A DNA stretch of 64,000 nucleotides from Skermanella mucosa (GCF_016765655.2 NZ_CP086106.1:5168501-5232500); one strand, 5' to 3'; counted from the stretch's first letter, positions 39,001-48,256 are shown. Notes: generated by a model not told the origin, from the sequence alone. Program-made: numbers and translations.

Positions 39001-42000
39001 TTGCCGTCGCCGGCGACGCTCAGCCCGCCCGCCGACACCGTCGTCGCCCCGGTATAGGTGTTGGTGCCCGACAGGGTGAGCACGCCCGCCCCCGCCTTGG
39101 CGAAGGCGCCGGCGCCGCCGATCACCCCGGCCATGGTGGCGTCGCTGGCATAGGTCGCGGTCAGCGTCATGCCGCTGTCGATGGTCACGTCGGTGGCGGC
39201 CGAACCGTTGCCGGTCAGGGCGCCGATCGTTTCGTTGCCGCTCGCCTGGAACACGCCGGAGCCGGACAGGGTGACCGCGGCGGCGTTGCCGATAGCACTG
39301 CCGCCCGACGCCACCAGCGTCCCGGCGGAAACCGCCCAATCGCCGGAGTGGGTATTGCTGGTCCCGCTCACGGTCAGCGCCCCCGCCCCCGCCTTGGTGA
39401 GCGTGCCCGTGCTCGAGAGCGCGCCCGACAGCGTCACCGCGTTGGCGTTGGTGATGGTGGCGTTGTTGCTGGCGGAGATGGCGTTGGTGATCGTCACGCC
39501 GCTGCCGGTGATGGTCAGCGCGGTGTCCGACGTGTTGAAGGTGATGGCGCCGGTGCCGATGTTGGTCGCGCTGGCGATGCTGATCCCGTTGGACCCGCCG
39601 ACCAAGGTGCCGCCGGAATAGCCGTTGGTTCCGCTCAAGGTCAGGAGCGCGCCGGTCTTGGTCAGGGCTCCCGTTCCGGTGATGTTGCCCGACACCTCGG
39701 CGGCACTGGTGGTGACGCTGATGATGCCGCCGGACGACCCCAGCTCGATGGCGTTGTCGGTACTGCCGCCGCCAAAGTTATTGAGGTTCAAGGTGCCGCC
39801 GTTGAGGGAGACGGTGCCGCTGGTCAAATTGCTGTCGGCCCCGACGGACACCGTGCCGGCCGTCACCGACAGGCCGCCCGACCAGCCGCCGGAATTGCTC
39901 GTGCTGCTGAGCGTGAGCTTGGAACCGCCGGCCTTGGTCAGGCTGCTGCCGGCCGTGCCGGTGATGGTGGCGGACAGGGTGCCGTCGCTGGACTGGGTGA
40001 CGGTCAGCGCGTTGGCGCCCAGCGCCAGCGCGCCGCTGCCGGACAGGGTGCCGATCGTCTCGGCCGACGACGACAGGGTCAGCGTGCCGCCCGACAGGGT
40101 GACGGTGGCGGTGTCCGCCAGCGCCGTGCCGCCGCTATGGTTGAGCGTCACGCCGCCGGCGCTGACGGTCAGCGTGCCGGTGAAGGTGCTGGCCCCGGTC
40201 AGCGTCATCGTGCCGGTCCCGCTCTTGGTGACGCTGCCGCCGGTCCCCTCGATCACGCCGCTGAACGAGGTGGTGGTGTCGTTGCCGCCGGTCGTCAGGG
40301 TATTGGCGCCCAGCGACACCGTGCCGGCCCCGGCCAGCGACCCGATGGTGTCGCCGCCGGTCAGCGACAGGGTGGCGCCGCCGTCCACCGTCACCGCGCT
40401 GGAATTGCCGATGCCGCCGCCGCCCGTGGTGGCCAGCGTGCCCGCGCTGATCTGGGTGGCGCCGGAATAGGTGTTGGCGCTGTTGCTCAGCGTCAGCGTG
40501 CCGGCGCCGGTCTTGGTGATCCCGCCGCTGCCGGCGAGCGTGCTGGTGATCGTCGCGGTGTCGGCCGCCCCGTTCGTCACGGTCAGGACCACGCCCGAAT
40601 CCAGGGTGACCGTGTCGCCCGCCAGCGCGAAGCCGCTGGCCGAGTCGGCGTCGATAGTCAGGCTTTCCGCCAGTGTCAGGCCGGAGGTCAGCGTGTTGGT
40701 CTGCGACGCCAGCGCGCTGGTCAGCACCAGCGTCTCCGCCCCCGCCGACTGCGCCGCCGCGATCGCCACCGCCTCGCGCAGGGTCACGCTGTTGCGGTCG
40801 GCGTCGCTGGTCTCGCCAGTCGCGTTGACGGTGATGGTGTTGCTGGTGACGGTGACCGTCCCGGTGGCGGCGGTGTTGCCGTCGCTCAGGCTGTAGGCCA
40901 GCGCCATGTTGCCGGTCGGGCTGTCGGTGCCGAAAGTCACGCGCCGCAGCACGTCCTGGACCAGGGCCGTGGTCGCCGCCGTCCCGGTGCTGTTGAAGTT
41001 GACGGTCAGGACGCCGTTGGTGCTGGTGAAGGTGGCGAAGGTGTTGCCGCCCGACTGGAGGTTGCCGCCGCTGACCGTGAACAGCGCGGCGTTGCTGCTG
41101 ATGGAACCGGTGTTGAACCCGAGAGTGTCGGTCGTCACCGCCGTGCCGGACCGCTGGACGGTCAGGGACGCGCCGCTCCAGTTGCCGTTCCCGCCGTTCA
41201 GCGCGCCGAGTTCGGTATCCGCGACGGTCGCGTTGAAGCCGTCGTCCAGGGTCACCGTATTGCCCGTGCCGGCCCAGGCGACGCTGTTGGTGTCCAGGTT
41301 GGTGATCGTCGGCGTGGCGTTGTTGCCCGATGCCGTGATGGCGTTGGTGGTCAGGTCGGCGATGGTCACCGTCCCGTCGGCCCCGCGCGCCCAGTCCTCC
41401 GCCGCCGCCAGGTTGTAGGTGACGCTGCCGGTGGAGGTGAGGCCGTCCTTGGTCAGCCGCAGCGCCACGGCATTCTTGTCGGTCATGCCCAGCGTGACCG
41501 TGAAGCTGGTGGCGCTGGTGATCTCCACGTCGGCGGTGCTGGCGGTGGTCAGCGTATAGCTGCCGACATCGCCCAGGATGCTCAGCTTGGTGATGTCGAT
41601 GTCGTTGGTGGCGCCCGATTTCGACAGGAAGCCGGTGCCGGTCACCACCAGGACGCCGGATGTCACGTTGTAGGTGGCGGACGTGATCGTGGGGACGGCC
41701 ACGTTGCTGACGGTCACGCCGTTGCCGGTCGCGTCGACGTCGGTGACGCCGGCGGCGGCACCCGCCGCCCAATCCTCCGCCGCCGCGAGGTTATAGGTGG
41801 TGCCGCTGGTCGAGCTGGTGCCGGCCTTGTTCAGGAACAGGGCGACGGCCGCCTGATCGTTGGCGTTCAGCGTGACCGCGAAGCTGGTGCCGCTGGTGAT
41901 CTCGACATTGGTCGAGGTCAGCGTGCGGGTCGCGGCACCTTCGCCGCTCAGGGTGAGCTTGGTGACGTCGATGTCGTTGGTGGCGCCGTTCAGCTTCAGG

Positions 42001-45000
42001 AAGCCGGTGCCGGTCACCGTCAGGATGCCGGTCGAGACGTCGTAGGTGGCCGACGTGATGGCCGGAACCGCCACGTTGCTGACGGTCACGCCGTTGCCTG
42101 TGAGATCGGCCACGGTGACCGCCGCGTCGGCGCCGGCCGCCCAATCCTCCGCCGCCGCGAGGTTGTAGGTGGTGCCGCCGGTCGAACTGGTGCCGCTCTT
42201 GTTCAGGAACAGCGCCACCGCAGCCAGGTCGGCGGCGTTCAGCGTCACGGTGAAGCTGGTGGCGCTGGTCACCTCGACGCTCGACGTGGTCAGGGTCCGG
42301 CTGTCGCCGCCCTCGCCGCTCAGCGCCAGCTTGGAGACGTCGATGTCGTTGGTGACCCCGCTCCGCTTCGTGAAGCCGGTGCCGGTCACCACCAGCGCGC
42401 CGGACGTGGCGTCGTAGGTGGCTGACGTGATCGTCGGAACCGGCACGTTGCTGACCGTCACCGGGGTGGTGCTGTCACTCGCTTCGTCGTTGATCACCGT
42501 GTTCCAGCCGCTCGCCGCGGCGAGGTTGTAGGTGGTGGCGCCGGTCGAGCTGGTGCCGTTCTTGTTGAGCAACAGCGCCACCGCCCCCTGGTCGGCGGCG
42601 TTCAGCGTCATCGTGATGCTGGTGGCGCTGGTCACCTCGACGTTCGACGTGGTCAGGACGCGGGTCCCCGAGCCCTCGCCCCTCAGGGTCAGCTTGGACA
42701 CCGTGACGTCGTTGGTGGCGCCCGGCCAAGCCACGAAGCCGGTGCCGGTCAGCGTCAGCACGCCGGTCGAGACGTCGTAGGCGGCCGAGGTGATGGCCGG
42801 GTCCGCGACGCCGCTGACCGTCACGCCGTTGCCGGTGAGATCGGCCACGGTGACCGCCGCGTCGGCGCCCGCCGCCCAATCCTCCGCCGCCGCGAGGTTG
42901 TAGGTGGTGGAGGTGACCGAGACGGTGCCGTTGTAGTTGAGCAGGCCGTTGACCGCCAGCTTGTCGGCGGCGCTCAGCGTCACCGCAAAGCTGGTGCCGC
43001 TGGTGATCTCCACGCTCGACGTGGTCAGCGTGTAGCTGTTGTTGCCCTCGCCGGTCAGGCTGAGCTTGCTGACGTCGATGTCGTTGGTGGCGCCGCTGAG
43101 CTTGGTGAAGCCCGTGCCGGTCACCGTCAGGGTGCCGGTCGAGGCGTTGTACGTGGCCGACGTGATCGTCGGCGCGGGCACGTTGCTGACGGTCACCGCG
43201 TTGGTCGCGTCGGCGATGCTGGTGTCGGCGATCACCGTGTTCCAGTCGTCCGCCGCCGCGAGGTTGAAGGTGGTGCCGCCGGTCGAGGTGGTGCCGGCCT
43301 TGTTCAGGATCTGGTTGACCGCCGCCTTGTCGGTCGCGTCCAGCGTGATCGAGAAGGACGTGGCGCTGGTCACCTCGACGTTCGCGGTGGTGGTCAGGGT
43401 ATGGGTCGCCCCGCCCTCGCCGGTCAGCGTCAGGGTGTTGGCCGTGATGTCGTTGGTGGCGCCCGACGCCGCCACCAGCCCGGTGCCGGTCACCGTCAGC
43501 ACGCCCGATGTGGCGTCGTAGGTGGCTAACGTGATCGTCGGGGCCGTCACGTTGCTGACCGTGACGGCGTTGCCGGTGGCATCGACGTCGGTGACCCCTG
43601 AAGCGGCGCCCGCCGCCCAGTTCTCCGCCGCCGCGAGGTTGTAGGTGGTGCCGCCGACCGCCGCGGAGCCGTTCTTGTTCAGCAACCCGTTGACGGCCCG
43701 CTTGTCCGCGGCGCTGAGCGTGACCGAGAACGATGTGCCGTTGCTGATCTCGACGCTGGACGTGGTCAGCGTATAGGTGCCGCCGCCCTGGCCGGTCAGC
43801 GTCAGCTTGGACACGTCGATGTCGTTCGAGGCGCCCGACAGCGTCAGGAAGCCGGTACCGGTCACCGCCAATACGCCGGTCGAGGCGTCGTAGGTGGCGT
43901 TGGTGATCTCCGGCACGGGCACGTTGCTGACGTTCACCGCGTTGCCGGTCGTGTCGGCGTTGCCCGTGCCGTGCCAGTCGGCGGCACCCGCGAGGTTGTA
44001 GGTGGTGGCGCCGGTCGAGCTGGTGCCGGCCTTGTTCAGGATCTGGTTGACCGCCGCCTTGTCGGTCGCGTTCAACGTGATGGAGAACCCGGTGGTGCTG
44101 CTGGCCGTGATCGCGCCGGTCTCGGTCAGGGTATACGTCGTGCCGCCCTCGCCGGTCAGCGTCAGCTTGGTCTCGTCGATCGCGCCGCCGTTGGTCAGGG
44201 TGGCGCCGGTCACCGCCAGCACGCCCGTGGTGGCGTCATAGGTGGCGCTGGTGATCGTGGGGCCGCTGTCGTCGTCGGTGATGGTGCCGGTGGCGGTGGC
44301 GGTGGAGATCGTCGCGTTGCTGGGGCTGGACAGGGTGACCGTGAAGGTCTCGTTCGACTCGGCCGCGGCGTCGCCCGCGATGGTGACGGTGAAGGTTTTG
44401 CTCGTGTCGCCGGCGGCGAAGTTCAGGGTGCCGTTGGTGGCGGTGTAATCGCTGTTCGCCGTCGTCGCGGTGCCGTCGGAGGTGGCATACTGGACCGACA
44501 CGGCCTGGCCCGACGCGGCGCTCAGGCTGACCGTGAAGGTCATGGTGGAACTGCCGCTGTTGCCCTCGGCCTGGCTGACATCGGCGATCGACAGGGTCGG
44601 CGTCGCGTCGTCGTCGGTGATCGTCACCGTCGCTTCCTGGGTGCCGCTCTCGGTGGCGCCGCCGCCGCCCGACACGGCCGTGACCTCGATGATGGCCGTC
44701 TCGTCCGCCTCGTCCAGCGCGTCCTGCACGGCGGTGAGGGTCGCCGTGCCGGTGGTGTTGCCGGCCAGGATGGTGATCGTCGTCGAGGACAGGGTGAAAT
44801 CGTCCGTCAGCGTCGCGGTGCTGCTGCTCTTTCGGCCGATCGTCACCGTGGTGTTTTCGGAGGCCGCCGCGCTGAGCGTCGCGGTGACGGTGGAGGTGCC
44901 GGCCGCCTCGGCGGCGGTGGCGTTGTTGACGGAGAGCGAGACGGTCGCGGCCGAGGTGGTGACGTCCACCTTGGTGGCATTGGCCATCAGGTTGTTGGCG

Positions 45001-47039
45001 GTGTCCCTGCCGACCATGTAGAGGTCGTAGGCGGTGCCGGATTTCAGACCCGTGATGCTGGAACTGCTGGTGAAGGGGGACGAACCGACCACGGCATTGC
45101 CGCTCGCCAACGCGGCGCCGCCGCCCGATGCGGTCCCCGCCGCCACCTCCGCCGCGGTCGGCGCGGAGGCGCCATCGGCGACGACGACGTAATAGACGGT
45201 GCCGGACTCGTCGAGACTCGACCCGGCGGTGAATCCGGTGGTTGTGATGCTGGACGCGGCGGGGGACACGTCGAAGGTGGGGGCGGTATTGTCGGCAGCC
45301 ACGATGTTGACGGTTATGCTGCTATCGGCGGTCCCGGTCGCCAGCGCCGTTACTGCACTGGCGCCGTTATCATTTACCGGTCCGCTGCCCAGGCTGACGG
45401 TATAGGTGTTGTTGTCCGCGCTGTCCCAGGTACCGCCGGGGGGACTAAACGTATAATCCACCACCGTGCTGTTGGTGCCGGACCCGGAAACGATGTTGGC
45501 TGTAGGCGTACCAAGACCGGCAATGGAAATGTCGTCATTGCCGATCGTCGAAGCATCGATGGTGCCATCGCTGTCGGCATAGGTGACGCGTACGACATAA
45601 GAGGAGCCGCCGGACGTGGTGACATCAGGGGCCGTGGTAATGGTGGCGGTGGGGGCGGAGTTGCTGACATCAGGCTCCGCTGCTGCCATAACCATAGTAT
45701 CTATATGCCATGCGGCTTGGTTCTGAATGTCGCTGGCAAAGGTGAACCGAATTTCATCAATGTCTTTGAATGACCCGCTATCGGTAGTACCGAATGAAAT
45801 CGTAGCATTGGAACCTGCTGTAACTGCCTTCGAACCGACTGCGGTACCGCCGCCATCCCTATAACCGGTAATCGTCACCGACGCACCGGAAGCATTGCCC
45901 GTCGCATGCATCACAAGGGACGTTAGCTTAAAATTAACTCCATCGTTCCTTTTGACAATAAACTCGCGGAAAAAATTTCCGGAAACAGATGAAGTATTTG
46001 AATACAGAACCCTATCCGAGGCGTTGCTGGATATTGTTGCCGCAGTGCCAATCGTTACCCGAGTTTTTCCAGTGAATGAAACATCCCAACCCAGACTGCC
46101 AACGTTGGTATAGGAGCCATTCGTGACATCTGTTCCCGATGGCGTTATCGATACGTTCGATCCAGTTTCAAATTCTTCAGTAGAGGGGAGCGTGAGCGCC
46201 AGGCTGCCTGTAAAATTGCCGACCGATTGAGAATCGATAATGGTTTCGGCATCAACCGACCCTGAAGAACGCTCTAGAACGAAGTCGCCCCCAAATTCAG
46301 GCGAAGCCGTCTGGTCGTCTGACGCGGCAACGTCCCCGCCGGTCAGTTCTGCCATTTTCGTGATGAAGTTCAGCCCTTCATCGCTTTCGCCTACAGAACA
46401 GCCGTAGAGCAGAATATCGCCTTGTTCCGACAGGGCGGTTCCCCAGTCCGCCAGTGAATCCGCATATTGGTCGATGTTCGCCTCTGACAGCAGGGTCGCC
46501 CCCAGTTTGACAACGCCCTTCCCGCCATGGCTCAGGATATGGATAGCATCAATCCCGGACCGCCCTTGCAGTGCTTTGGAGATCTGGGCTATGCCGTCGG
46601 TAGTCGGGTCGAGCTGGATCACCTCGACCCCAGGCGCCATGGCATTGCGTAGCGCTTCCCATCCCTCTACGCCCGTGTCGATAAAGATGATTTCTTGCCG
46701 ACCGTTGTTCGCAGCGATGCCAACGAAGGAGGCCGGTAGCTCCGTCTGCTGAGCTGTTTCCGGCGCTACCGTTTCAGCGACAACTACCGCCGGGGGTTCC
46801 GATACGCTCGCCTGCGCCGCCGCGTCCAGAAGCGCCTGATCCACCACTTCGCCGGCGGTATCGAACAGCGGGTCCGCCCCCGTGTCCGGCACCGCCGAAT
46901 CGACCGCCGTCGCGACACCCGCCGCGTCGAACATGAATCGCGGTTCCAGCGCGATGACGGATGTGGACATGTGCAGGTGATCCCGCATGCCGGTCAGACC
47001 GCCGCGCTTTCCCCGCCGACCAAGTCCCATCACACCCAT
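15057..47039 (-). CDS. Giant repetitive secreted protein (LEPR/DUF4347 adhesin-like), 10,660 residues
   Basis: About 32 kb encoding a roughly 1-MDa protein rich in Thr, Ala, Gly, Ser and Val. N to C: basic start with the [11 protein letters not shown] motif and no Sec signal; DUF4347 domain (about 115-245); unassigned region with Ig/Fn-like strands; Calx-beta domains (about 686-925); eight ~122-residue repeats (925-1910); three modules of autotransporter-type beta repeats (1917-6520); Ig-like domains and three cadherin-like repeats (7069-7449); He_PIG, tandem-95 and Calx-beta domains; an EF-hand-like loop (about 8032); seven ~115-residue repeats (8435-9244); eight VCBS/tandem-95 repeats (9367-10292); He_PIG domains; a short helical tail. 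The ATG at 47039 was chosen because GGGGAGG lies 6 bases upstream; a GTG 14 codons earlier has no such site. There is no C-terminal beta-barrel and no RTX nonapeptides. TolC-like and adaptor genes follow, so type I-like export to the surface is inferred. Role: probably adhesion or biofilm. Confidence 0.9.
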   Translation of the reverse strand: MGVMGLGRRGKRGGLTGMRDHLHMSTSVIALEPRFMFDAAGVATAVDSAVPDTGADPLFDTAGEVVDQALLDAAAQASVSEPPAVVVAETVAPETAQQTELPASFVGIAANNGRQEIIFIDTGVEGWEALRNAMAPGVEVIQLDPTTDGIAQISKALQGRSGIDAIHILSHGGKGVVKLGATLLSEANIDQYADSLADWGTALSEQGDILLYGCSVGESDEGLNFITKMAELTGGDVAASDDQTASPEFGGDFVLERSSGSVDAETIIDSQSVGNFTGSLALTLPSTEEFETGSNVSITPSGTDVTNGSYTNVGSLGWDVSFTGKTRVTIGTAATISSNASDRVLYSNTSSVSGNFFREFIVKRNDGVNFKLTSLVMHATGNASGASVTITGYRDGGGTAVGSKAVTAGSNATISFGTTDSGSFKDIDEIRFTFASDIQNQAAWHIDTMVMAAAEPDVSNSAPTATITTAPDVTTSGGSSYVVRVTYADSDGTIDASTIGNDDISIAGLGTPTANIVSGSGTNSTVVDYTFSPPGGTWDSADNNTYTVSLGSGPVNDNGASAVTALATGTADSSITVNIVAADNTAPTFDVSPAASSITTTGFTAGSSLDESGTVYYVVVADGASAPTAAEVAAGTASGGGAALASGNAVVGSSPFTSSSSITGLKSGTAYDLYMVGRDTANNLMANATKVDVTTSAATVSLSVNNATAAEAAGTSTVTATLSAAASENTTVTIGRKSSSTATLTDDFTLSSTTITILAGNTTGTATLTAVQDALDEADETAIIEVTAVSGGGGATESGTQEATVTITDDDATPTLSIADVSQAEGNSGSSTMTFTVSLSAASGQAVSVQYATSDGTATTANSDYTATNGTLNFAAGDTSKTFTVTIAGDAAAESNETFTVTLSSPSNATISTATATGTITDDDSGPTITSATYDATTGVLAVTGATLTNGGAIDETKLTLTGEGGTTYTLTETGAITASSTTGFSITLNATDKAAVNQILNKAGTSSTGATTYNLAGAADWHGTGNADTTGNAVNVSNVPVPEITNATYDASTGVLAVTGTGFLTLSGASNDIDVSKLTLTGQGGGTYTLTTSSVEISNGTSFSVTLSAADKRAVNGLLNKNGSAAVGGTTYNLAAAENWAAGAASGVTDVDATGNAVTVSNVTAPTITLATYDATSGVLTVTGTGLVAASGATNDITANTLTLTGEGGATHTLTTTANVEVTSATSFSITLDATDKAAVNQILNKAGTTSTGGTTFNLAAADDWNTVIADTSIADATNAVTVSNVPAPTITSATYNASTGTLTVTGTGFTKLSGATNDIDVSKLSLTGEGNNSYTLTTSSVEITSGTSFAVTLSAADKLAVNGLLNYNGTVSVTSTTYNLAAAEDWAAGADAAVTVADLTGNGVTVSGVADPAITSAAYDVSTGVLTLTGTGFVAWPGATNDVTVSKLTLRGEGSGTRVLTTSNVEVTSATSITMTLNAADQGAVALLLNKNGTSSTGATTYNLAAASGWNTVINDEASDSTTPVTVSNVPVPTITSATYDATSGALVVTGTGFTKRSGVTNDIDVSKLALSGEGGDSRTLTTSSVEVTSATSFTVTLNAADLAAVALFLNKSGTSSTGGTTYNLAAAEDWAAGADAAVTVADLTGNGVTVSNVAVPAITSATYDVSTGILTVTGTGFLKLNGATNDIDVTKLTLSGEGAATRTLTSTNVEITSGTSFAVTLNANDQAAVALFLNKAGTSSTSGTTYNLAAAEDWAAGAAAGVTDVDATGNGVTVSNVAVPTITSATYNVTSGVLVVTGTGFLSKSGATNDIDITKLSILGDVGSYTLTTASTADVEITSATSFTVTLGMTDKNAVALRLTKDGLTSTGSVTYNLAAAEDWARGADGTVTIADLTTNAITASGNNATPTITNLDTNSVAWAGTGNTVTLDDGFNATVADTELGALNGGNGNWSGASLTVQRSGTAVTTDTLGFNTGSISSNAALFTVSGGNLQSGGNTFATFTSTNGVLTVNFNSTGTAATTALVQDVLRRVTFGTDSPTGNMALAYSLSDGNTAATGTVTVTSNTITVNATGETSDADRNSVTLREAVAIAAAQSAGAETLVLTSALASQTNTLTSGLTLAESLTIDADSASGFALAGDTVTLDSGVVLTVTNGAADTATITSTLAGSGGITKTGAGTLTLSNSANTYSGATQISAGTLATTGGGGIGNSSAVTVDGGATLSLTGGDTIGSLAGAGTVSLGANTLTTGGNDTTTSFSGVIEGTGGSVTKSGTGTMTLTGASTFTGTLTVSAGGVTLNHSGGTALADTATVTLSGGTLTLSSSAETIGTLSGSGALALGANALTVTQSSDGTLSATITGTAGSSLTKAGGSKLTLSSTSNSGGWSGGLSVTAGTVSVGADSNLTSGTVSLNGGTLNLNNFGGGSTDNAIELGSSGGIISVTTSAAEVSGNITGTGALTKTGALLTLSGTNGYSGGTLVGGSNGISIASATNIGTGAITFNTSDTALTITGSGVTITNAISASNNATITNANAVTLSGALSSTGTLTKAGAGALTVSGTSNTHSGDWAVSAGTLVASGGSAIGNAAAVTLSGSGVFQASGNETIGALTGNGSAATDVTIDSGMTLTATYASDATMAGVIGGAGAFAKAGAGVLTLSGTNTYTGATTVSAGGLSVAGDGNLGGGAVTLNGGTLTVTGATTIDNLIELEVNGGTVGASAAVTLSGVISGSGALTKTGSSALTLSGNNTYTGATAINAGVVILSHSNALGTSAGGTTVASGTTLRLGNGLTIADALTLSGTGVNAAYGALKVNEGSGSATVTGTITLAADASVGAFNSGDSLTLSGIVSGAFALTKVGSGTVTLSGANDYTGATTVSTGTLVAGHATALGTTGGATTVSNGATLKIADNITVAENLTISGEGVGSAGALVGGVGSTLSGTVALNEDGTAIGAASGASLTVSGVITDGGNKLIKADAGTVVLTGTNALTYEVEIAGGTLTLGSAGALGTPTTVNLKSGATLSVTTDLSYANGIVLDTGGGTINVASGVTFTVQGAVTGSNALLKTGTGGLTLTSTGNSAGATTLEVRGGTVSVASDGTLVGGAVTLNGGTLTVTGTGAIDNAITMNSSGGGTVENANAVTLSGVISGSGALTKTGAGVLTLTGTQTHTGTTSVLAGTLSVAGDSNLGSNAVTLNGGTLTVTGTGANIDNAVTLGSSGGTVSNANAATLSGVIGGSGALTKTGAGTLTLSGTQTHTGTTSVLAGTLSVAADANLGSGALTLNGGTLTVTGTGAQTIDNALNLGTDGGTLSYGLTGGSDALTLTGLISGSATLTKTGAGTLTLDNTGNSAAAAALTVSGGAVAASSDSRLVGGTVTLDGGALIVAGASTYDNLISLGAGGGTINGGLNTTATAILSGIISGAGALTKIGAGTVRLNGANTYSGITTISVGSLELGHANALGSTAAGTVVADSANLAIAGVTIAEDLTITGSGLGNLGALLSSGTSGVSGSVTLAGHASIGVLTSGTLTISGVIDDGASTFNLTKVNASGVTNGTLVLSGANSYDGTTTISAGTLVAAHNTALGSTTGTTTVSSGAALELGNGVTVAENVSIAGTGVSSAGALRVDTGTATLSGTVTMTVASMIGAGTGGSLTVSGVISGSFNLTKVGVGTVTLSGANTYTGATTVSAGTLLVTGSLGSTSGLTVATGATLGGTGSIFAASSSNLLTVSSGGTLAPGVAGANSGAGTLTVNGNLTISSGGTLSVDIAGSTAGTGYDQVVVNGTVTVTGATLTVNHSYTPGNGDTYRLISNDSTDSITGTFNTGNPSTTLAEAATLTAGGNSTVLTAYYAATDAGATSGGNEFMLRAPYDTAPTLTVVSSGTRTVALADAANGLADVANAAVTDTEGQWNTGTLTVRRVTSGGTADGSINDVFTFLTGAGLTISNSITRASNGTGTVSDGATSFATWAYTSSTGTLVFTFDTNATTARVQSLVRSIGYSNATPYGDAIIRLTLTDKFATNAVSADVTVTSSTIYVDQSNDTDSDGDAADGFSLREALARGVTQTGADTIKVALADTTTITLTSGATVGAGDTLDTDLANGLTITGSTLTLGGNVTVTNGSADTATIGSTIAGTGFGITKTGAGTVTLSGSNSLTGALAVTGGTLAFGATNNISTTSGLTLDGGTLAATAAVTYAKGITLGSGGGTVDFSGGSTTLSGNVTGTGALTVTSTAAGNSLTLSGSANAHQGGTTLQSGILQLNSDSAAGTGTLTINGGKIRVGSAMTLTNAVTLGGTLTFSGSHALTFSGAVNLGGADRTIDNSIPADLTFSGAISNGSLTIAGSAATGAVILSGNNSHTNTTVSGGNGTTNTNTLSVASDDSLGTGTVTLNGAGSILKVTGATTIDNALFIGSSGGKVENTAAATLSGIISGSGALNKQGAGTLTLTGTNTHTGSVTVGAGTLALSGGSSIGNDSAVTVEAGATLSLTGGGETIGSLAGAGNVSLTYALTVGNASDTTFSGVISSTNTSGIVKVGAGTLTLSGANTYTGSTTLSAGGLSLSGGAAIADAGAVTVASGATLTLNASETIGSLGGEGAVALGANTLTAGGNDTSTSFSGVIGGTGGLTKAGTGTFTLSGANTYEGATTVSAGLLVAAHNTALGTTTGATTVATGASLGFSGGVTVADAVTVAGAGLSSGGALYNVSGSNTLSGAVTATANFTLGASAGTLTLGGQISAAGSTLTKSGSGTVVLGGTGSTTGGIAVDAGTLLVTGGVSGNATVSAGTLGGTGTVTGNVTVASGATLAPGVAGTNNGIGMLTIAGDLTLAGTLSIDLAGTAPNFTAGTDHDQVSVSGAVTLTTASAAIAVPTYSVTGGSNNSFVVVNQTGAGTITGTLNGVAEGGSFTSNSRSFRASYAGGTGNDLTLNDNSPPSLDLNGAADGTGATVTLADAGGSLASATASDADANWNGGTLTVRRVTAGGTADGSVNDVFSFLADVVATGTIAKGADSTGTLTSGGTAYATWSYTSASGLLSITFNGNATSGNVQTLVRNIGYANATPYGDATIRFTLADAAASSTTADLTVTSSVIYADLSADSDSDGDAADGFSLREALARGAAQAGADTVKVKLADNSTVTLGSGVTSGAGDTLDFDEANGVTIAGSTITLGGALSLSNGTGDTATVSAPLAGSAALTKAGAGTVTLSGTNTRTGATTVSAGTLALSGGSSLDDAAAATVSTGATLSLGADEAIGSLDGGGTVALGSHTLTVGGADTSTSFSGVIGGTGGLTKAGTGTLTLTGVNTYTGATTVSAGGLTLDNASGTALADGSAVSVTGTLTLSSAAETIGALSGTGTVAVGANALTVSQTTDTSFTGGLTSSAGGSLTKAGNGTLTLQNAANRTNFLGATTVSGGTLAVGKGSPSAVSGKDSLGAGALTLDGGTLSVSGQGQQVFAQAVTIGSGGGTIHTTVNAKLSGQITAASGVTLTKTGSGGVLTLSNTSNSTSFAGNITVAANGSALEFGDSSGISAGQANTGTITLGASTTLQLPTLGSAATLTLGNAVVLTGNATVQTSANVLTLSGAVTGSFSLSKFGSGTLALGGTNGYGATSVSGGTLSVGADGNLGSGTVTLNGANVTLLLGDGAAVNNAVAIGTDGGRVTVASGAAAGLSGVISGSGALTKDGEGTLTLSGNNTHSGSATVSAGILVAGHNNALGNTTGATTVSSGATLRIGSGVTVADAVTISGTGAGGIGALHAASGTGTLSGAVTLAADATLGAASGATLALTGGITDGSSTFNLTKAGEGTVALTTSASSYDGTTTVSAGTLSVDADSRLGTGKLTLASGTIFQVTAATTIDNAIELTGAATIRTDADVTLQGALSGGAQALSKTGTGKLTLTNTGNEAGLTGGVTVSAGTLAVSADDALVAGTVTLNGGTLSATSAATIDNDMALGSGGGTIDLSTASLTLAGVISGSGALAVGGTSATNVLTLSASNTNSGGVTLNNGVVQVGSNTALGTGTLSVLGGGIGASGSGSFTLANAVAIGGTFTMAGSGALTFTGTVNLGGATRTVNNSTTAALTFGGVIGNGGLTVASTGTGKVFLTAANTHAGGTSVTAGTLSVSADANLGTGSLTLAGGTLEFTGTGAQTVAKAITLGTGGGTILYGQTGSTDTLTLSGAITGSTTLTKAGAGTVDLTGSTNNSSAWATSVQGGVVMLTADVNLGSSAVTLAADTALRVKTSTTIHNNTTLTGNASVQTDEAVTISGTLAANGFTLRKIGTGTLTVSGATGGMTVNAGNVAIGSASALSGAVTLDGGTLAITATTATAITNDFTLGSGHGTLDTAGPVTLSGAITGSGNLVKTGTGTLTLTGANSFSGTTTISGGRLAVNGSITGTGAVSVASGGTLGGTGTLAGAVSVASGGTIGAGNSPGTLTLNNGLTIASGGTLSAELDGTTAGTGYDQIVVTGTVTITGATLTLTAGFTPAQGDSFTLIDNDGSDLVTGTFSGLAEGGLVTVGTKSYRISYAGGTGNDVVLTVVPAVTDANISISGATGTGGAFRIGDTVTATWNSTSAGDNNSALTGVTVDFSQFGGGSAVSASNSSGTWTATYTIAAGTIETTGRNVSVTASGPNGTSTTAADTTGASVDTATATVTNVTSTTTDGSYKAGDTVSIQVEFNQAVTVTGTPQLTLETGTTDRAVNYVSGSGTSTLTFTYTVQAGDTSADLDFASAAALALNGGTILDSAGNAATLTLATPGATGSLGANKAIVIDTTAPTLGTAALTAATDSGSSSADGITNATNPAFSLTVGEAGLTLELLRGTTVVATATSTAGTNTLTHTGAAEGTGLSYTVRATDAAGNQTTSNAATVTIDRTAPTISDVANQTIEEDAATGALSVTVGDGVTSAGTVQLTRGSGNASLVADSAIVLGGSGANRTVTVTPTGNQFGSSVITLTVTDEAGNTATDSFTVTVNAVAETPTVSGATSTTEDTLSSAIAITRSGTDGSEITHFKISSITGGTLYKDSAATTAIAGGDVITAAEAATVYFRPSSNANTADGGTFSFQVQGARDSAGNGLSPTPATVTLTVSAANDAPTIGGAGTQSITDKQTALPFASILFADVDSPDQTQTVTVTLDAAAKGSFTTLNGFTSQGGGVYTYTGIASAAQAAIRGLVFTPADNRVNPGSTETTTFTVTISDGNGGSASDSSTQVTTTAANDAPQLGGAASGQPVSDKGTLQPFQGFTVTDADTSQALTLTVGIDVPGRGTFSAASLTASGFTQAGTGSFTFAGTASAAQAALRQLVYTPTENLFAPGTTETVRFTVTALDASGSSASDDTTTVLITSANDGPAISGISGAIDTTDRATATPFPDVVVTDADRPNQTLTATVTIDPAKGSLNGTYDAAAGVWSFTGTAAQVQAALRAIVFTPTENRVTPGTVETTMFTLEVSDGTFRTADSLTSVRTLSVNDAPFANRGVSRATATQGSAFSLTLPTSTFGDPDDGDPLTGTATLTNGNPLPAWLTFDSETRTFSGTPGNGDVGTLTIRLTVTDLAGASASDIFILTVANVNDAPVATDDRVSTGESSAFTLSAARGLLSNDADPDTGDTRVVSLVNGLASSVGRAITLAGGGQVTIRQNGSVAFDPNGAYAGLNAGETVVEQVRYTIVDAGGLTSTATLFITVEGRNNGPVLQPDKIVTIDQDSSAIGLSITRPVDAEGDPLTITITALPSAGTVRTAEGTVVQIGALLSSTQLANLTYTPPAGFSGDAGTLAYSVSDGGAAATQAVGITVTAVQRLDVVPVATVASEGTAGNTVLTFRITRTGDTSAETVVDWQIDNPTRNSGQADRDDFVGGLPFGKATLASGAGFVDVTITVAADTAVEPDETFTFSVTGVATSLADGKIVFQRETARGTILDDDRDVTPPSIVSVTAPAAGNYVDGDTLTFTVKFSEAIDRTNLGTPRLALTIGRTTRFAELVEVAGQPADTLTFAYTVTPSDADKDGISVGQNINLNGGRIRDAAGNNAARNLGALRTGDVIVNTFKGVVVDGYITGGTVFADANRNSVLDEGESFSTTDGSGNFEILGGSGPYILVGGRDISTGLDFKGIFEAPPRAKVINPLTTLLVGVAGLSATDPQIAAAQTAVKTALGIDAGIDLLTYDPIVEATTAGRSAGEISTAVAAQAEAAKIANLLVQGSSVLAGAASTPIDSGDAGRAVLAALAETVSALPSGATIDLSSQTVIEAVLRNAAARLSGIDADRVAAVAADAARVIGASNGAVDTATAGSSGDALENLTRITQAQVVAQGSAATALQEGTAGSGLTGAVDSFTGTNLDTQVDQATVGVVVPSRLAIAAADAAKSEGDAGTTAYTFTVTRSGNLSGALSVDWQVTGTDSLDADDFGGALPGGTVSFADGETVKTITVSIAGDQAIEADETFGVVLSNPTASAALATDAAFGVILNDDPAAPRITLPGTASVLAGAATAIEGISVADGNSATVTVSLTPVNGSVALTGPATVTASGNALSVTGSVADVNATLATLRFTGDSGSATGAIDVAVSDGDAATADASERLSVSILSAPENTLPARPTVVAGVSSEIFGISVADTDSGSVTVTLTPSQGTVTVTQFGSATVTSLSDDRVQVSGTVADVNQVLASLEFTAQRNVLGASLLITTADADELTADDSDLLSIDVVSSPESAVSTAQTVVAGVPQAVPGITVGDFDTAELQVTLVPANGQIGIDAVGSAVLTRPNDTTLRLTGTIADLNASLATLTFTGTIGSTAGSVQVLTTDRDALTPDPTATVEFTILNAPTLDLPGQPSVVAGTTVSLSGITVADADPGEVTVTLAPTGGTLAAAAAAGATVSTASDGTLTITGAVATVNSTLAGLTFTAGRAGSGANIVLSVSDGDSRTADAQATLSITITGSVELQLPSDGVVLAAGTEASLAGISLSDAGTDLVTVRLTATNGVPVLAAQGGAAVADLGGGLFTLIGNSSDINATLAGMTFNGTQGETEASLRIQIDFTDPSLAAIDETLAITLVNPPVVTLPAEADIHVTAGQTGAIPGISVADFDDADLTVTVAPSGGTVGLVAAGSAVVTAGADGSLTVSGTKEDVNATLSGLTFTPAAGAAAGSVTLTAGDSDPVSPDVTATLAVTVVSPSQVTLPAGGTAIAGVPMELHGFSISDADSASVTATLVPTGGTVEATASGSAVIVLGTDGLITVTGSPADVTATLETLRFTMTAGATAPSLQVSVSDGDSRTEDTSATIALTVSTSQPPAAGGDITATATDNTTLFLPEDSAAPGAANIRLAPSVVANGDGHSPDAIRILSASGGTLTLADGTTIVLGASGTVIPLTAGVVDLRFTPASDRDTAATLRYVMVDTVRGTPNSAASTATIAITPVNDLPTGSADSGAVGAGGTLSVTASAGLLANDRDSDTGDSLIVSEVEGSAARVGQAFTLPSGARLTVNADGSYSYDANGAFASLAAGTTGTDSFTYTARDSAGGTATATVTLTITGVNDTPVATDDALGVAADATLTGDASGLLANDGDPDTGDTLRVATVNGATDAVGRQITLPSGALLRLNADGSYSYDPNGRYDRLPAGTTATDSFTYTVRDAAGATASATATITVQGVNDAPAAAADTAVLTENSVFNVAGVGVLVNDIDIDTGDTLTVSAVNGQTASVGQTITLASGARLLMNAEGSYRYDTNGAFRDLAQGQSRTDSFTYTVRDAAGATSTATVTLTITGVNNAPAAVADGAATAASQVVTATGAAGLLANDTDADSGDGARRVTAVNGSAADVGGTVTLASGAKLTVAVDGSYVYDPNGAFNTLGAGQTTTDSFTYTVADGFGGTAVGRATITITGVNDGPTAAADSATVTEKTTLSVPTLGVLANDTDINQGDSLTVSAVNGSADSVGRTVTLASGAKLTLNADGSYVYDPNGRFTALNLGQSATDSFTYTASDRSGATSTATVVVTITGINDAPVPQPDPGTVFEDSAVSVSAAAGVLSNLSDADQGDTATVTAVNGSGSAVGQAITLDSGALLTVNADGSYRYDPNGRFESLAAGATTTDSFTATVRDAGGATATATVTLTIIGANDAPVARADALSLGESDRKAVAASAGVLSNDSDADAGAALAVSAVGGQTSSVGQAIALASGARITLNADGSYVYDTNGAFSSLAAGQSTTDSVGYTVSDGKGGSATATLTLTITGANAAPAAVADAVEVAEDAALAVPAKGLLANDTDADAGAKLTVTAVQGDAAAVGTAVTLASGVRVTVAADGSYTVDTAGNYDGLAAGETVTEQFGYTVSDGQGGSTAGTATITIVGTNDAPVLAGAIAAQGAREAEAFGLKLAAGLFADADVSDTVTLSADLASGAALPGWLKFDAATGTFSGTPGSTDVGQVTVRVTATDPSGATASTSFTLTTEAAPKVVTPVAKPAETVPAATPTTVQAGAPPAMIILPLVQSTSTLSASPSSLPSSLSSPSSSGGTEAAFSGTFTLPAGQSELVSIGTRAADGLQLLNGIPDRQFGTDGTNSFRLPSGVFGHSDPTAVITIEATLADGSPLPSWLKFDATSGTFSGTPPADTEGQLEIRVKARDNAGTEVVVDFKLKVGDSAETPATEQAPETAPAEGQKNTDAAPRRDQQETKAPLAGKPSLTAQLKAAGQEDLLTEGMALLESLLKAAGLDSLDRAA
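15290..16165 (-). other. C-terminal He_PIG-type domains and Ser/Pro linker of the giant protein
   Basis: Two putative Ig/cadherin-like He_PIG units are recognisable by [19 protein letters not shown] (nearer 16,000) and [19 protein letters not shown] (nearer 15,400). A Ser/Pro-rich linker near 15,660-15,730 separates them. The remaining tail (15,057-15,290) is charged and ends in an amphipathic helix with [11 protein letters not shown]; it may carry the export signal. Confidence 0.6.
16165..18940 (-). repeat. Eight VCBS/tandem-95-type repeats (~116 aa each)
   Basis: Each unit begins near NDAPVA-A-D, then has GLLANDxDxDxGDxLxVxxVNG, an LxSGAxLxxNADGSYxYDPNG core and ends [26 protein letters not shown]. 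By eye there are eight copies. These are the bacterial cadherin-like/VCBS repeats of surface and secreted adhesins; the Asp-rich turns are expected to bind calcium. Confidence 0.85.
19310..21735 (-). repeat. Seven ~115-aa repeats of unnamed beta-rich domain
   Basis: Seven units share LPAxxxVxAG near the start, then GISVADxDxxxVTVTLxPxxGTV, [31 protein letters not shown] and SxxVxVSDGDSxTxDxxATL at the end. They look like one degenerate domain family, relatives of cadherin-like repeats. Confidence 0.75.
22911..22946 (-). other. EF-hand/dockerin-like calcium loop in the giant protein
   Basis: The 12-residue loop [12 protein letters not shown] (residues about 8032-8043) has Asp/Asn at positions 1, 3 and 5 and Glu at 12, as in EF-hand loops. 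It sits in an SdrD-B-like context ([15 protein letters not shown] before, [12 protein letters not shown] after). Confidence 0.6.
24695..25835 (-). repeat. Three ~125-aa cadherin-like repeats
   Basis: Three units each contain FxDVVxTDADxxxQTLTxTV, an [24 protein letters not shown] core and FTVTxSDG near the end. This pattern is common in large bacterial adhesins. Confidence 0.7.
27480..32290 (-). repeat. Module 3 of autotransporter-associated beta repeats
   Basis: Order within the module: a strand-rich entry domain (near 32,290-31,850), a SLREALARG beta-helix-entry motif (near 31,750), about 13 repeats of the form [28 protein letters not shown] with linkers (31,510-27,900), and a closing block with [21 protein letters not shown] and a [14 protein letters not shown] segment (27,800-27,500). 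The repeat is the PATR (autotransporter-associated beta strand) motif. Confidence 0.8.
32300..35450 (-). repeat. Module 2 of autotransporter-associated beta repeats
   Basis: Same plan as modules 1 and 3: entry domain with [20 protein letters not shown] (near 35,300), SLREALARG motif (near 34,900), about seven PATR-type repeats (34,640-32,750), then the closing block with [19 protein letters not shown] (near 32,600). It is the shortest of the three. Confidence 0.8.
35450..41290 (-). repeat. Module 1 of autotransporter-associated beta repeats
   Basis: Entry domain (41,290-40,830) with [23 protein letters not shown] motif (near 40,770), about 16 PATR-type repeats (40,540-35,970), then the closing block [20 protein letters not shown] and [17 protein letters not shown] (35,870-35,640). 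Near-identical DNA occurs between some repeats, for example 37248-37301 and 37509-37562. Confidence 0.8.
41310..44268 (-). repeat. Eight ~122-aa repeats of unrecognised domain
   Basis: Eight tandem copies of about 366 bp. Shared features: [21 protein letters not shown] at the start, [18 protein letters not shown], an [26 protein letters not shown] core, then [22 protein letters not shown], and [11 protein letters not shown] at the end. I cannot assign a named family. Long stretches of DNA are almost the same between copies, for example around the NLAAAEDW codons. Confidence 0.85.
44268..44985 (-). other. Two Calx-beta domains of the giant protein
   Basis: Two units with [33 protein letters not shown] entries, a [14 protein letters not shown] or [15 protein letters not shown] middle and [10 protein letters not shown]...ITDDD ends. 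This is the Calx-beta pattern, a calcium-binding beta sandwich. A further pair lies near 23,400-23,700 and 21,750-22,020. Confidence 0.8.
46310..46697 (-). other. DUF4347 domain with His-Gly and Gly-Cys motifs
   Basis: Residues about 115-245 begin [15 protein letters not shown] and include HILSHGGKG (His171, codon 46527-46529) and ILLYGCSVG (Cys214, codon 46398-46400). This order of His-Gly and Cys after hydrophobic strands is the dyad of caspase/gingipain/CHAT-type (clan CD) folds. DUF4347 is common near the N-terminus of LEPR-type giant proteins. Activity is not established. Confidence 0.75.
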
Positions 47040-47224
47040 CACGACCTCCCCACCTGACGCGAACTTCTTCGACCCACGCACCGACGCAATGGGTACCCCG
47101 TTTGTACAATATACCCATTCGGATCAAGTGTACAGGTTGGCCCTTATTAGTGAGGGTATTGCGGCGGGAAACTCGCGGCCGTGGTTGCGCGGAGCGCTAT
47201 TTCCCGCGAATGCATGGCGCCCAC

Positions 47225-47273
47225 GTCAACATCGACGCCGACGGATCGCGTTGGGCCACGGCCCAACCTACGG
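47225..47273. repeat. REP-like palindromic element, copy A (partial)
   Basis: Contains GTTGGGCC-AC-GGCCCAAC (47250-47267), an 8-bp perfect stem, followed by CTACGG. It matches the right half of copy C. Confidence 0.75.
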
Positions 47274-47319
47274 CGCCGACGCGCCATCCCGGCAAACGGA
47301 GACCGCGCAGGCGAGAACC

Positions 47320-47390
47320 GTAGGTCGGGACGTGGCCCAACTCACATCGTCAACGTCGGTGGATTGCGTTGGACCACGGTCCAGACCACG
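47320..47390. repeat. REP-like palindromic element, copy B
   Basis: About 70 bases with the same layout as copy C but degenerate ends (GTAGGTCGGGACGTGGCCC at left, GGACC-AC-GGTCC at right). It sits immediately downstream of the coiled-coil gene at 47393. Confidence 0.75.
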
Positions 47391-47392
47391 AG

Positions 47393-47671
47393 CTATTCCG
47401 CCAAGCCCATGTGAGTGAGCAGGGTGTTCAGCTTGCGATTCAATGAATGGGTATTCTCGGTGACGACCGCGATGTCGGCGCGCAATCTTACCTGCTCCTC
47501 GACGACATCGTCCAGCCGCCTCTCCAGCCGCGCCTGACCCTCGGCGACACCGTCCAGCCGCTTTTCAAGCCGCGCCTGACCCTCGGTCAGACGTGTATCC
47601 ATGCCGTTGATCTTCCGGGCAATGGTCATCATCGTACCGACAACCACGCCCGCGCGCATCTGAGCAACCAT
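47393..47671 (-). CDS. Small coiled-coil protein, tandem paralog 1
   Basis: A 92-residue protein of unknown family. Heptad-rich helix from about residue 20 to 90: RLTEGQARLEKRLDG, AEGQARLERRLDD and EEQVRLRADIA. It ends NRKLNTLLTHMGLAE. The ATG at 47671 aligns with the start of paralog 2, and GGGGAG lies 6 bases upstream; the GTG one codon earlier is less likely. It is one of three neighbouring copies on the same strand, each with a REP-like element just downstream, lying directly upstream of the giant gene. A long parallel coiled coil suggests a structural or adaptor role; no signal peptide or membrane helix is present. Confidence 0.72.
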   Translation of the reverse strand: MVAQMRAGVVVGTMMTIARKINGMDTRLTEGQARLEKRLDGVAEGQARLERRLDDVVEEQVRLRADIAVVTENTHSLNRKLNTLLTHMGLAE

Positions 47672-47765
47672 CACCTACTCCCCGTCCGACATACGATGGA
47701 GTACCAAGCCTGCGCACCGACCGCAGCAAACACGCCGTGTGTCAAAAACCCTCGAAGCGGAACCC

Positions 47766-47838
47766 GTAAGGTTGGGCCGTGGCCCAACTCACACCGTCAA
47801 CGCCGATGGATTGCGTTGGGGCACGGCCCAACCTACGG
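47766..47838. repeat. REP-like palindromic element, copy C
   Basis: The best-preserved copy: GTTGGGCC-GT-GGCCCAAC at 47771-47788, a middle with ACCGTCAACGCCGATGGATT, and GGCACGGCCCAACCTACGG at the end. The ends are inverted relative to each other, so the whole element can fold. Confidence 0.8.
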
Positions 47839-47839
47839 T

Positions 47840-48142
47840 TTATTCCGTCAAGCCCATGTGGGCGAGCAAGGTGTTCAGCTTGCGATCAAACGAATGGATG
47901 TTCTCGGCGACGATCGCGATGTCCGCCTTGAGTTCCGTCCGAACCTCCGCGATGTCCGCCTTGAGCTCCGATCGAAACTCCGCGATGTCGGCGCGCAGCC
48001 TTACCTGCTCCTCGACGACACCGTCCAGCCGCTTTTCCAGCCGCGCCTGCCCCTCGGTCAGGCATGTATCCATGCCGTCGATCTTCCGAGCGATGGTCGT
48101 CATCGTATCGACCACCACGTCCGCGCGCATCTGAGCAACCAT
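47840..48142 (-). CDS. Small coiled-coil protein, tandem paralog 2
   Basis: A 100-residue protein nearly identical to paralog 1 at both ends (MVAQMRAD at the start, HSFDRKLNTLLAHMGLTE at the end). The middle differs in heptad number: it lacks one EGQARLE unit but has extra RSELKADIAE and RTELKADIAI heptads. Such in-register changes of the coil are expected from slippage between repeats. GGGGAG lies upstream of the ATG. No family is recognised and no signal peptide is seen. Confidence 0.72.
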   Translation of the reverse strand: MVAQMRADVVVDTMTTIARKIDGMDTCLTEGQARLEKRLDGVVEEQVRLRADIAEFRSELKADIAEVRTELKADIAIVAENIHSFDRKLNTLLAHMGLTE

Positions 48143-48256
48143 CGCTTACTCCCCGTCCGACATACGATGGAGTACCACGCCTGCGCACCGACCGCAACAA
48201 ACACCCCGCGTGTCCAACCCTCTCGAGGCCGGAACCGTGGCCCGACCCAAGCGCCG

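Larger units (their letters stand above)
47040..47392. promoter_or_regulatory. Upstream region of the giant gene
   Basis: 353 bases without a credible gene. The ribosome binding site GGGGAGG is at about 47045-47052. Two TGTACA palindromes (47103-47108 and 47129-47134) lie 26 bp apart and bracket a minus-strand TATATT that could be a -10 element. The far half carries two REP-like palindromes. No strong -35 match was found. Confidence 0.5.

Noticed and set aside
41310-44268. Regular ~366-bp spaced repeats that could look like an array element
   Set aside because: They are in-frame protein repeats, too long and divergent for CRISPR, and no cas genes are near.
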